Below are positions 17,534-26,086 of a stretch of 64,000 nucleotides of DNA, piece by piece. The position numbers and the translations under genes are program-made. Position 1 is the first letter of the stretch; each line of letters starts with the position of its first letter. The notes below the pieces were generated by a model, which worked only from the letters and a program-made list of their open reading frames with translations, did not search any database and was not told where the DNA came from. Source of the DNA: Geobacillus genomosp. 3 (lineage in GTDB: Bacteria; Bacillota; Bacilli; Bacillales; Anoxybacillaceae); contig NC_022080.4 of NCBI RefSeq assembly GCF_000445995.2, forward strand, positions 424,001 to 488,000. Direction: 5' to 3'.

Positions 17534-18301
17534 GTGGAGTACACGGTGCATGAGCTGGCGAAACTGGCCGGGGTCACGAGCCGGACGCTTCGATATTATG
17601 ATGAGATTGGCTTGCTGAAGCCGGCGCGGTTGAGCGAGGCGGGGTATCGGCTGTACGGGCCGCGTGAAGTCGATCGTTTGCAGCAAATTCTCTTTTACCG
17701 TGAACTTGGCGTCGATTTGGAAACGATCAAACAGATCGTTTATTCTCCGTCGTTTGATGAACTTGAGGCGCTCAGACAGCACCGGGAACAGCTGTTGGAA
17801 AAACGGCGTCATCTTGATGCATTGATTGCGAGCGTCGAAAAAACGATTGCTGCGAAAGAAGGGGGAATCATGATGAGCGACAAGGAGAAATTCGCCGCGT
17901 TTAAGGAGCGGCTGATTGAAGAAAATGAACAAAACTATGGGGAGGAAATCCGGCAAAAATATGGAGAGGAACAAGTGAATCGCTCATACGAAACACTGCG
18001 GAATATGACGAAGGAACAGTTTGATGAGGCGGAGCGGCTCAGCCAGGATGTGCTTGAGTCCTTGAAAGAAGCGGTGTTGTCCGGCGACCCGGCCGGGGAG
18101 GCGGCGCAGCGGGCGGCTGATTTGCATAGGCAGTGGCTTAGTTTCTGGTGGAATCATTATTCCAAAGAGGCGCACGCCGGGCTGGCGCGCATGTATGTTG
18201 AGGACGAACGGTTCAAAGCGTACTATGACCGCGTCCACCCGGGAGCAGCGGAATTTTTCAAAGAAGCGATTTTCATTTATACCGGGATGAAAGATCGTTA
18301 A
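17534..18301 (+). CDS. MerR family regulator with TipAS-type domain
   Basis: 255 residues, GTG start at 17534 after GGGAGGTGAGGG; the upstream frame crosses the promoter and is excluded. N-terminal MerR winged helix (YTVHELAKLAGVTSRTLRYY), coiled-coil dimerisation helix (about 75-110), then a TipAS-like effector domain (about 125-255) with the conserved WxxxxW-type region and YADxG-like end. TipA-type proteins bind thiopeptides or other hydrophobic drugs and turn on resistance genes. No obvious transporter is beside it, so the target may be only itself or distant. Confidence 0.85.
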   Translation: MEYTVHELAKLAGVTSRTLRYYDEIGLLKPARLSEAGYRLYGPREVDRLQQILFYRELGVDLETIKQIVYSPSFDELEALRQHREQLLEKRRHLDALIASVEKTIAAKEGGIMMSDKEKFAAFKERLIEENEQNYGEEIRQKYGEEQVNRSYETLRNMTKEQFDEAERLSQDVLESLKEAVLSGDPAGEAAQRAADLHRQWLSFWWNHYSKEAHAGLARMYVEDERFKAYYDRVHPGAAEFFKEAIFIYTGMKDR

Positions 18302-18305
18302 GCAG

Positions 18306-18345
18306 CAGGCGGCTCGCCCTAAGAATAGGCGGGCCGCTGTTTTTG
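18306..18345 (+). terminator. Intrinsic terminator after the MerR gene
   Basis: AGCAGGCGGCTCGCC pairs with GGCGGGCCGCTGTTTTT. Confidence 0.75.
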
Positions 18346-18531
18346 CCGATGATGGATGAAGGAGAGGGATTTGCGGTACAATCAAAATTGGGCATAAAGG
18401 TTGCACAAGAGTTGAACATGGCTATGGAAGGGTCACGCAGGATCCATTGGGTATTTTTGAAGCGGGACCTAATTGTGAAAGCCGTCTATGAGTAAGGAAG
18501 AAACAAGAGAAAAAGAAAGGGGATGTTTCCA

Positions 18532-20235
18532 ATGGAAACGTTCAGACAACGGCTGCGGTCGATCGACCAAAAAGGCTATAAGGCGTATAAAGCGATTGAA
18601 GGTACATATCGGTTTCCGGCGTTTACACTCGCGATCGACCACGTACAAGGCGACCCGTTCGCCGAGCCGTCCAAGGTGCGGGTAATCGTGCCGCGGGCGA
18701 AAACAATAGTAGCGCCAGAGTGGACGAATACGAAGCCGCGCCGCATCCGCTGTGAAGATGTATTGGCCCGCCGCGTCCATCATGAATTGCGGCAATGGCC
18801 GCTGCGGGCGCGCGGGTCGGGAAAAAGCGGACTCGTTTTGATTGATGCGCCGGGGCAGAAAGTGGTCGAGCGGACGGCGGTGCAAGTGGCGGACGAGACG
18901 ATTACCGTTTGCTTGTCGGTCGGTTTGCCGGCGAACGGGCGGCGCGTTTTGGCAAAAGAAGCCGAAACCATCTTTTTCGAGCAAATCCCTTCCGTCATCG
19001 AACGGGCGGTGTACGGCCTGCGCCAAGAGGACATCGTTCCAGCGGTGGAGCTGGCTGATCAGCAGCACGCCATCCGCCGCTATTTGCACGAACATGGCTT
19101 TGTGGCGTTTGTCGCCAATGGCGCGATTTTGCCGCGGGAAAGCGGGGTGAGCGACAAGCCGCTGCGCCGTGGGGCGGTGCCGTTTCAAAGTCCGCCGGCG
19201 CTTGAGATCGCGATCCCCGTTCCGCATCGCGCTGAACCGATCAAAGGCATGGGGATCCGTAAAGGGATCACGCTTATTGTCGGCGGCGGCTACCACGGCA
19301 AATCGACGCTGCTTCAGGCGCTAGAGCATGGCGTATATGACCATATTGCCGGCGATGGCCGCGAGTTTGTCATCACGGACAGCGGAGCGGTGAAAATTCG
19401 CGCCGAAGACGGCCGCAATGTCACGGCGGTCGACATTTCACCGCTTATTGGCACACTGCCGCACGGCAAAGAGACAACACAGTTTTCGACGGAAAACGCG
19501 AGCGGCAGCACCTCGCAAGCGGCGAGCATGATCGAAATGGTCGAAGCGGGGGCATCGGCGTTTTTGATCGATGAAGATACGAGCGCGACGAATTTGCTCG
19601 TCCGCGATGCGCGCATGCAGGCGCTTGTGGCCAAAGAATCGGAGCCGATCACGCCGTATATTGACAAAGCGCGCCAACTGTTTCACGATTACGGCATTTC
19701 GACCGTCCTTGTCGTTGGCGGACTGGGCGATTATTTGGATATCGCCGATTGGGTGATCAAAATGGAAGCATACGTCCCGTTTGACGTGACGGCAGAGGCG
19801 AAGCAAATCGCTTTGCAGATGCCGTCGGGACGAAAAACAGAAGGCGGGGAGTCGTTCGGCCGCATTCGCGAGCGCATTCCGCTGCCTAGGAGTTTGAACA
19901 GCCAAAAAGGAAAGAAAGCCAAAGCCGCCGCGCGGGGGCGCCACGTCATTCAATACGGGGAAACGGATGTGCTCCTTTATGCGCTCGAACAGCTTGTTGA
20001 TGACAGCCAAACGCGGGCGATTGCCGCGGCTTTGCTTTACATGGAACGGAACGGATGGCTGGCGAACCAGCAAACGGTGCGCGAACTGCTTGACCGCATG
20101 GAAAAACAATGGGATGATCATGGCCTCGGCTCCATCTCATTCCGAAAAGGCCACCCCGGCGAGCTCGCTCGCCCGCGCCGCTTCGAGCTGGCGGCGGCTC
20201 TCAACCGGCTGCGGACGCTCCGGTGCAGCCAATAG
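18532..20235 (+). CDS. Predicted ATPase of the ABC class
   Basis: 567 residues from the ATG at 18532; AAAGGGG is nine bases upstream, while the ATG at 18523 directly touches that site. It belongs to the large cytosolic 'ABC-class ATPase' family found in many bacteria: Walker A is GGGYHGKSTLLQAL, an ABC-like signature region TTQFSTENASGSTSQAA follows, and Walker B is ASAFLIDEDTSATNLL. There are no membrane segments and no permease neighbour. The biochemical role is unknown; the nucleotide-binding fold is clear. Confidence 0.8.
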   Translation: METFRQRLRSIDQKGYKAYKAIEGTYRFPAFTLAIDHVQGDPFAEPSKVRVIVPRAKTIVAPEWTNTKPRRIRCEDVLARRVHHELRQWPLRARGSGKSGLVLIDAPGQKVVERTAVQVADETITVCLSVGLPANGRRVLAKEAETIFFEQIPSVIERAVYGLRQEDIVPAVELADQQHAIRRYLHEHGFVAFVANGAILPRESGVSDKPLRRGAVPFQSPPALEIAIPVPHRAEPIKGMGIRKGITLIVGGGYHGKSTLLQALEHGVYDHIAGDGREFVITDSGAVKIRAEDGRNVTAVDISPLIGTLPHGKETTQFSTENASGSTSQAASMIEMVEAGASAFLIDEDTSATNLLVRDARMQALVAKESEPITPYIDKARQLFHDYGISTVLVVGGLGDYLDIADWVIKMEAYVPFDVTAEAKQIALQMPSGRKTEGGESFGRIRERIPLPRSLNSQKGKKAKAAARGRHVIQYGETDVLLYALEQLVDDSQTRAIAAALLYMERNGWLANQQTVRELLDRMEKQWDDHGLGSISFRKGHPGELARPRRFELAAALNRLRTLRCSQ

Positions 20236-20597
20236 CGGTAGAATGGGAGAGGAAACTACAAAGAAAAAAGACGATAAGAGGCATGTTTTTCTTCATCGTT
20301 CTAGTCCGGTTTGACAAAGCAACAGCAACGTATCGGCATAAGCAAAATATGCAGTCGATGCGAAGAAGATGCTCTTCTTTATCGAATGGAAGGAAAAATA
20401 AGCTGTTCTTAACGTCGATGCCGGCGATGCGGCAAACAAAAAATAGCGGACAAAATCGGTTTGAATCCGCTTTCTGGTGGTGTTCCTGTGATTTTGCTCT
20501 AGCGCCGCCGGCCGATTACCGTTATAATTATGTCTATCAGTGTAACGCGGCGGAGGGCGGCAAGGAAGCCGCCGGTTGGTTAGAGGGGGATCAGGGC
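20236..20597. other. 362-bp gap upstream of the MpsC-like gene
   Basis: No coding frame with a credible start. A perfect TATAAT at 20523-20528 lies 70 nt before the DUF2294 start but its -35 region is poor (TAGCGC at 17 bp). TTGACA occurs at 20311-20316 without a matching -10. I see no stable attenuator. Confidence 0.4.
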
Positions 20598-20966
20598 ATG
20601 AACAAATCTAAAGGCTGGATCGAATCCGAAATCAGCAAAGCCTTAACAAAATGGGAAAAAGATTTTCTCGGCCGCGGTTCGGTGTCCGTCAAAACCGATA
20701 TTTTGCGTGATATGATTATCGTTTCGCTGCACGGTATTTTAACGCCTGCCGAATACACCCTTTGCGAGTCAAAGGAAGGGATGCTGGGAGTGAAGCGGTC
20801 GCGAACGAGTTTGGTCGAATCAGGAGTCGATGACTTGAAAGAGATGATTTTGGAAATTACCGGTGAGCAGGTGAAAAGCTTTCATACTGATTTAAGCACC
20901 CGGACAGGCGAGCGAATTATCGTCTTTAAACTGTTCAACGATTTGGAAAAACAGCTGGCCAAGTAA
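20598..20966 (+). CDS. DUF2294/MpsC family protein
   Basis: 122 residues from the ATG at 20598 (AGAGGGGGATCAGGGC upstream). Cytosolic alpha/beta protein of the DUF2294 family (Na+-translocating membrane-potential-generating system component MpsC), with conserved KTDILRDMIIVSLHGILTPAE and a terminal 'IIVFKLFND'. In Staphylococcus aureus, MpsABC combines the same three protein types as this gene and the two downstream genes (DabB = MpsA, DabA = MpsB). It has its own transcription unit; a promoter and riboswitch-like leader separate it from dabB. Confidence 0.75.
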   Translation: MNKSKGWIESEISKALTKWEKDFLGRGSVSVKTDILRDMIIVSLHGILTPAEYTLCESKEGMLGVKRSRTSLVESGVDDLKEMILEITGEQVKSFHTDLSTRTGERIIVFKLFNDLEKQLAK

Positions 20967-20975
20967 ATTTTTTGG

Positions 20976-21004
20976 ATGACAGGTTGACAAAATTGTTGTA
21001 TAAT
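20976..21004 (+). promoter_or_regulatory. Promoter of the dabBA leader
   Basis: ATGACA (20976-20981), 17-bp spacer, perfect TATAAT (20999-21004). A TTGACA at 20984 is too close to serve. Predicted start near 21011 gives a leader of about 285 nt before dabB. Confidence 0.6.
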
Positions 21005-21051
21005 TAAAACAACTTCTGTATAGTAAGAATAGGATAAACAAAGACGGTATT

Positions 21052-21107
21052 GTCGGGAGCCCTTCAAAAAACCTACATCTGCTTAGGTTCGTTGAAGGGA
21101 AACCGAC
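21052..21107 (+). promoter_or_regulatory. Candidate aptamer, copy 1 (dabBA leader)
   Basis: Three nested helices: P1 GTCGG/CCGAC (21052-21056 with 21103-21107), P2 CCCTTCAA/TTGAAGGG (21060-21067 with 21092-21099), P3 AACCTA/TAGGTT (21070-21075 with 21084-21089). Unpaired GAG (5') and AAA (3') lie between P1 and P2. The same plan and the same unpaired bases recur in copy 2. I cannot match it to a riboswitch class I can recite with confidence. Confidence 0.65.
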
Positions 21108-21129
21108 TGGCGTCTGTTGCACGAGCAAT

Positions 21130-21180
21130 GACGGGAGATCTTCAAACGATTCATTATCGATTGGTTGAAGATAAACCGGC
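21130..21180 (+). promoter_or_regulatory. Candidate aptamer, copy 2 (dabBA leader)
   Basis: Same architecture as copy 1: short P1 CGG/CCG (21132-21134 with 21176-21178), unpaired GAG (21135-21137) and AAA (21173-21175), P2 ATCTTCAA/TTGAAGAT (21138-21145 with 21165-21172, perfect, with two pairs differing from copy 1 by covarying bases), P3 CGAT/ATCG. Its last bases AAACCGGC also form the 5' arm of the terminator, so aptamer and terminator are mutually exclusive in part. Confidence 0.65.
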
Positions 21181-21254
21181 TATGGGCAATCTATAGGCAA
21201 TGGAACGGCCTTCCTTCGGCCGCCTTGCTTGATTGACATAGCCGGTTTTTTCTT
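21173..21254 (+). terminator. Terminator in the dabBA leader (attenuator)
   Basis: AAACCGGCTATG (21173-21184) pairs perfectly with CATAGCCGGTTT (21237-21248), extended inwards by CAATC/GATTG, and followed by TTTCTTTT. An inner hairpin CGGCC/GGCCG lies in the loop. It sits before the dabB ribosome binding site, so it would stop transcription unless prevented. Confidence 0.85.
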
Positions 21255-21296
21255 TTGCTCCTGAAAAAGAGTAGGCGGATGAGGGAGGAGATCTTG

Positions 21297-22799
21297 ATGG
21301 GGATTGAATGGTTCGTATGGGGCTGGCTGGCTGCAGTGGCGATCGTTTTGGCCAGCGCGATCATATGGCTATTCCCACGCGTACCGGAGCGATATGTGCA
21401 TATACACGTCTGGCTGTTGCTTCTTCCAGGAGCGGCGGCTGCCGCCGGATGGATCGGCGCCGGCAACGCAGAGGCTGGGCCGTGGCGGTTTGATGCAGTC
21501 AGTTGGTTGATGGCCGTCTATGTTTCACTTCTCAGTTGGGCGATTCAACGGTTTGCCGTTCGCTACTTGCATGGCGACCGCGCTTACCGTCGCTATTTTT
21601 CCTTGTTGACGTGGACGGTGTCGGCCGCTTCTCTGACATGGGCAAGCGGCGATATGCGCTTCGTTGCCGTCTGCTGGGGGCTTCCATTGGCAGGCCTTGT
21701 GACGCTAACGGCATTAAAAAAAGAGTGGAGGCCGGCACGATTTGTCGCCCGGCAGATGGCGGCAGTATTTGGCATCAGTTGGTTTGCTGTCGTCATCGTA
21801 GCTGTTTGGCTTGGGTTGGCGACCGGTGAATGGCGGCTTGTTTCTGCGCTGTCGGAGGAGCACCTTGCTCGTCTAGGCGCCTGGGAGAAGGCGGTGATGA
21901 ATGGGCTGCTTATTTTGGCGGCGATCATTCCGGCCGGGCAATGGCCGTTTCACCGTTGGTTGATGGAATCGGTGGTGACACCGACGCCGGTGTCAGCGGT
22001 TATGCATGCCGGGCTTGTCAATGCCGGCGGGCTATTGCTTTGGCGCTTTTCTCCGCTCTTTAGCGGGACGGGGGCGCATGCAGCACTGTTTCTTGTCGCC
22101 TTTGTCTCGATTTTGATCGGCACAGGGATCAGCTTGGTGCATGTTGATTATAAACGCCAGCTTGTTGCGTCAACGATGGCGCAAATGGGGGTTATGCTTG
22201 TGCAATGCGCCCTTGGCGCCTACGGGGCAGCGGTGGTGCACTTGGTGTTGCACGGATTGTTTAAAGCGACACTTTTTCTGCAGTCCGGTTCCGTCGTCCC
22301 GCGAGTCGGCCGGGCAGGATATCGAAAGGCGAGCGGCTCGTGGCGGGGCGGCATGATCGTTGGCTCGCTGCTTGGAGTCTCCTTTTGGTTCGCTGCTCCC
22401 GGCGAACCGGCTCGCCTGTTAAGTGCGTTGCTGCTTGGTGCTTCAGCAGCAGTCGCCTGGGGACGGCTTGCCGACTTTCGCGAAGGCCGTTGGCTTGGTT
22501 TCACTGCTGTCGCTGTCTTGGCGTTCGGTTCGGAAACGGTGCGCCATCAGTTTATGGCTTTCTTTCATACAGAGGAGACGCTTTCGTTTGCGTCATCTGC
22601 TCTGTTTGAATGGATGGCAAGTGTTTTATTTATCGCTGCGGCGCTGGCTGCCGCATGGATTGCGAACCGGCGCACATCAACGCTTGCCGTTCGCCTGTAT
22701 ATGCGGCTCGTTCATCTTGGAGAACCGCGTCCGGCAGCGATGGAGACGCATCCGCGTTATTTGGCATCTTATATGAAGGAGGGAATGGCTCATGAGTAA
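21297..22799 (+). CDS. dabB: DabB: NuoL-like membrane subunit of bicarbonate/cation transporter
   Basis: 500 residues from the ATG at 21297 (GGGAGGAG upstream). A polytopic protein of the proton-conducting NADH dehydrogenase subunit family (NuoL/MrpA-like) with about 13 helices, including the conserved EKAVMNGLLILAAIIPAGQWPFHRWL segment (split here: EKAVMNGLL ... PFHRWLMES) and the lysine/histidine rich HVDYKRQLVASTMAQMGVM region. Paired with a DUF2309 protein it forms the DAB/MpsAB system for uptake of inorganic carbon energised by a cation gradient. Overlaps dabA by 8 bases. Confidence 0.88.
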   Translation: MGIEWFVWGWLAAVAIVLASAIIWLFPRVPERYVHIHVWLLLLPGAAAAAGWIGAGNAEAGPWRFDAVSWLMAVYVSLLSWAIQRFAVRYLHGDRAYRRYFSLLTWTVSAASLTWASGDMRFVAVCWGLPLAGLVTLTALKKEWRPARFVARQMAAVFGISWFAVVIVAVWLGLATGEWRLVSALSEEHLARLGAWEKAVMNGLLILAAIIPAGQWPFHRWLMESVVTPTPVSAVMHAGLVNAGGLLLWRFSPLFSGTGAHAALFLVAFVSILIGTGISLVHVDYKRQLVASTMAQMGVMLVQCALGAYGAAVVHLVLHGLFKATLFLQSGSVVPRVGRAGYRKASGSWRGGMIVGSLLGVSFWFAAPGEPARLLSALLLGASAAVAWGRLADFREGRWLGFTAVAVLAFGSETVRHQFMAFFHTEETLSFASSALFEWMASVLFIAAALAAAWIANRRTSTLAVRLYMRLVHLGEPRPAAMETHPRYLASYMKEGMAHE

Positions 22800-25416
22800 A
22801 AGTGCGACGTCACTTGAGCGGCCGGTTGGAGTATGGCAGCGGGACCATGCACAAGCCCGCCCGCTCGCTGCCATCGTCAAGGAAGCAGCAAAGGTGATCG
22901 CCCCGCTTTGGCCGATTTCGGCATTCATCGCCCGCCATCCATGGATGGGACTGGAAGGGGAACCATTTGCCGATGCCGCCGACCGTCTGCAGCAGGCGCA
23001 TGGAATTGACTTATATCCGCCGATGGCGGTTTTCCATGCGGCGATGGCAAAAGGGGAGATTGATCTTGTGTTCGTTGAACGGCAGCTGCAGCAGTGGCTC
23101 GACAAACAGCCGCTTTCGGTGTCGCGCCGCGAAGCGGAGCCGCTTTGCCGCGCCCTCCTTTGGAACGATACGGTGCCGGAAGAAGCGCTCTGTCTTCCGG
23201 AGTTGCCTCAGTTGGCGGAGGCGATCCGGCTGCGTCCGGCGGCTGTCCGGCCGATCAGCGCGCGGTTGGGCAATATTGTCGAACGGCTCGATCAACAGAT
23301 GATCAAGTGGTGCAAACTGTTTTATGATGAAGCCAAGACACCTTGGGCGCTTCCGCATCGAGAGCGCGGCTTTTATCCGGCATGGCGCCGGCTTGTTGCC
23401 GCCGACCCGGCGCTTTCGAAAGAGGAACGGAACCGGCTTGCCGATTGGCCGCACGACGGGGAAGAGGCGCTGCGTCAAGCGCTGATGAAGCTTGGCGTGC
23501 GGGATGAAGAGGCCGGCGCTTACTTGGAGGCGCATTTGTTGGCGTTGCCCGGCTGGGCTGGTATGGTTGTATGGCGGTCGCGCCAGGTGGGCGACGAGGT
23601 GAGAGGATTGATCGACTATTTGGCGGTCCGCCTGTCGCTTGAATGGGCGCTTGTGGCGCCATATTTGCCGTTTGAACGGGGAAACCATACGGACAGCAGT
23701 GCTGTTCTTTCACTGTTGGCCGCTTGGCTGCACTGGGGCGGGATGACGCCGGAAGATTGGCAGAGGCTGCCCGAGAAAGAGCAGCGCGCCCGCCTAGCGT
23801 TCGTCGACCGGTTTTGGCGAATTGATCGGTGCCATCTTTGGCTTGAAGCATGGGAAAATACGTATGAAGCGAAATTAAAAGAAACGATATCGGCGAATCG
23901 GCCGATGGATGAAACGAAGGCGGCGATAGCACAGCTGTTGTTTTGCATTGACGTCCGTTCTGAGCCGTTCCGACGCCACTTAGAAGCAGTCGGGCCGTTT
24001 GAGACATATGGATGTGCCGGCTTTTTCGGCTTGCCGATTCAAACGCGCGCCCTTGACAGCGATGACGTTCACCCGTCGTGCCCGGCGATCGTTGCGCCGC
24101 AGCATGAGATCAACGAAACCGCCGTTTTGGAAGCGGCGCGTCCGTACCGCCGCCGGCGCGATATGTTCCGCTTTGTCGGTGAGACGTTTAAAAAAGTTAA
24201 GCAGCACGTGTTGGCGGGCTTATTGCTTCCGGAAATGAGCGGTCCGTGGCTCGGACTCCATACACTCGCCCGGAGCGCGGCGCCGGCTTGGGCCGGTCGG
24301 GTCGTCCGCCAGGCGGAAGCGGCAGCCGAACAAAAGCCGAAGACGGCCCTGTCGCTTCACCGCCATGGAAAGGATGAATCGACTGGACTGCCGGTCGGCT
24401 TTACAACGGAAGAACAAGTGCAATACGTGAAGCAGCTGCTCGTCAACATTGGCTTGACGTCTTCGTTCGCCCCGCTTGTTGTCGTCTGCGGCCATGAAAG
24501 CGAGACGGCCAACAATCCGTACGCTTCGGCGCTTGACTGTGGGGCGTGCGGCGGTGCGGCCGGAGCGTTTAACGCCCGGGTGTTTGCTGAATTGGCGAAT
24601 CTGCCTAGCGTACGCGCCGAGCTGGCAAAAGAGGGAATCGTCATTCCAGATGAGACAGTGTTTGTGGCCGCTGAACATATCACGACCGTTGACGAACTGC
24701 GCTGGTTAGAGGTGCCGCCGTTATCGGAAGCGGCTGAGGCGGCGTTTCGACAGCTGAAGCCGGCGCTTGGCGAAGCGAGCCGCCGTGCGAACGCTGAGCG
24801 GATGGCAAAGCTGCCGCACGTTGGCGGCACACCGCGCGATCCGGTTGCGGAGGCGCAGCGGCGCGCCGTCGATTGGAGTGAAATCCGGCCGGAGTGGGGG
24901 TTGGCCGGGAACGCGGCGTTCTTGATCGGCCGCCGCGAGTTGACAAAAGGAACGAATTTAGACGGCCGCGTCTTTTTGCATAGCTATGACTGGCGGGAAG
25001 ACCCGACCGGCGAAGCGCTCGCCGGCATTATCGCCGGGCCGGCGACCGTCGGGCAGTGGATCAATTTGCAATATTACGCTTCGACAGTCGCGCCGCATTA
25101 CTACGGGAGCGGTGACAAAACAACCCAGACGGTCACAGGCGGCATCGGTGTCATGCAAGGGAACGGAAGCGACTTGTTAGCCGGCTTGCCATGGCAGTCG
25201 GTCGCCGCGTCCGACCGCGAACTGTTCCATGCCCCGCTCCGGTTGCTTGTCATCATTGAAGCGCCGTCCTATTATATCGAGCGATTGCTCGACAGAAATG
25301 AAGATTTCCGGCTCAAAGTACAAAACGGCTGGCTCCGTCTCGCTTCGATTGACCCAAACAGCGGGATGTGGGTGAATTGGAAAGCAGGGCACCTTGCCTC
25401 TGTGCCGCCGCGTTAG
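22792..25416 (+). CDS. dabA: DabA: DUF2309 zinc subunit of bicarbonate/cation transporter
   Basis: 874 residues; GGAGGG nine bases before the ATG, which overlaps the dabB stop. Large soluble, peripherally membrane-associated protein with a beta-carbonic-anhydrase-like zinc site. Expected ligands are all present: C385 and D387 in CIDVRSE, H568 in VCGHESE, and C583 in DCGACGG. In the DAB model this subunit hydrates CO2 vectorially while DabB conducts cations. Length and motifs are complete, so the system should be functional. A terminator follows. Confidence 0.92.
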   Translation: MSKSATSLERPVGVWQRDHAQARPLAAIVKEAAKVIAPLWPISAFIARHPWMGLEGEPFADAADRLQQAHGIDLYPPMAVFHAAMAKGEIDLVFVERQLQQWLDKQPLSVSRREAEPLCRALLWNDTVPEEALCLPELPQLAEAIRLRPAAVRPISARLGNIVERLDQQMIKWCKLFYDEAKTPWALPHRERGFYPAWRRLVAADPALSKEERNRLADWPHDGEEALRQALMKLGVRDEEAGAYLEAHLLALPGWAGMVVWRSRQVGDEVRGLIDYLAVRLSLEWALVAPYLPFERGNHTDSSAVLSLLAAWLHWGGMTPEDWQRLPEKEQRARLAFVDRFWRIDRCHLWLEAWENTYEAKLKETISANRPMDETKAAIAQLLFCIDVRSEPFRRHLEAVGPFETYGCAGFFGLPIQTRALDSDDVHPSCPAIVAPQHEINETAVLEAARPYRRRRDMFRFVGETFKKVKQHVLAGLLLPEMSGPWLGLHTLARSAAPAWAGRVVRQAEAAAEQKPKTALSLHRHGKDESTGLPVGFTTEEQVQYVKQLLVNIGLTSSFAPLVVVCGHESETANNPYASALDCGACGGAAGAFNARVFAELANLPSVRAELAKEGIVIPDETVFVAAEHITTVDELRWLEVPPLSEAAEAAFRQLKPALGEASRRANAERMAKLPHVGGTPRDPVAEAQRRAVDWSEIRPEWGLAGNAAFLIGRRELTKGTNLDGRVFLHSYDWREDPTGEALAGIIAGPATVGQWINLQYYASTVAPHYYGSGDKTTQTVTGGIGVMQGNGSDLLAGLPWQSVAASDRELFHAPLRLLVIIEAPSYYIERLLDRNEDFRLKVQNGWLRLASIDPNSGMWVNWKAGHLASVPPR

Positions 25417-25428
25417 ACAAAAATGTTC

Positions 25429-25466
25429 TGCCTCCTTCCGGTATGATCCGGCAGGAGGTTTTTGTT
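25429..25466 (+). terminator. Intrinsic terminator after dabA
   Basis: CCTCCTTCCGG / CCGGCAGGAGG with loop TATGAT, then TTTTTG. Confidence 0.85.
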
Positions 25467-25543
25467 TTTGAAATTAAAAAACAAAAACGTTTTGCGGCTG
25501 TCGCGGGTATATAAGATGAAAACAGCTTTTAGGGAGTGGGAAA

Positions 25544-26086
25544 ATGGAGAAGGAGCTGATCGAACGGGTCCAGCGCGGCGATGAAACGGCGTTCGCCGAG
25601 CTATATGCGCTTTACGCTGAATATGCGTTGCGCGTGGCGGCGGCGGTGACTGGAAACACCGCCAATGCGGCAGACGCTGTACAAGAGGCGTTTATTCGCG
25701 TTTATGATCATATTGGACGGTTTGATTCGTTCAGACCGTTTCGACCATGGTTTTACCGCATTTTAATCAATGAATGTCGACGAGTGATGAAAAAGCAGCG
25801 GACCATGGCCATGATGAGCGAAGACATAGGAAATAGCCGCCGCCTAGCGTACGAAGAGCATTACGCATTTGAGCAGTATGAAGAGCTGTACCGCGCGATT
25901 GGACGTCTTAAAGAGGAGCAGCGTATAGCGATTGTGCTGAAATATTTGCAAGGGTTTACCGATGAGGAGATTGCCGACATTCTGGATTTGAATGTGAATA
26001 CAGTCAAGTCAAGGCTGTTTAAGGCGCGGGGTCAGTTAATGAAATGGATGAAAATGAGAGAGGAGAGAGGTGCGGGAAATGGATGA
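25544..26086 (+). CDS. ECF-type RNA polymerase sigma factor
   Basis: 180 residues, AGGGAGTGGG before the ATG. Region 2 (AFAELYALYAEYALRVAAAVTGN..DAVQEAFIRVYDHI) and region 4 (LKEEQRIAIVLKYLQGFTDEEIADILDLNVNTVKSRLFKAR) are present, without regions 1 and 3, as in extracytoplasmic-function sigma factors. Overlaps the downstream anti-sigma gene. A possible self-recognised promoter (AAC at 25486-25488 and GC-rich -10 near 25505) is too weak to assert. The exact subgroup is not assigned. Confidence 0.88.
   Translation: MEKELIERVQRGDETAFAELYALYAEYALRVAAAVTGNTANAADAVQEAFIRVYDHIGRFDSFRPFRPWFYRILINECRRVMKKQRTMAMMSEDIGNSRRLAYEEHYAFEQYEELYRAIGRLKEEQRIAIVLKYLQGFTDEEIADILDLNVNTVKSRLFKARGQLMKWMKMREERGAGNG

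Noticed and set aside
20984..20989. TTGACA as -35 of the dabBA promoter
   Set aside because: It is only 9 bases from the TATAAT at 20999; ATGACA at 20976 gives the correct 17-bp spacing.
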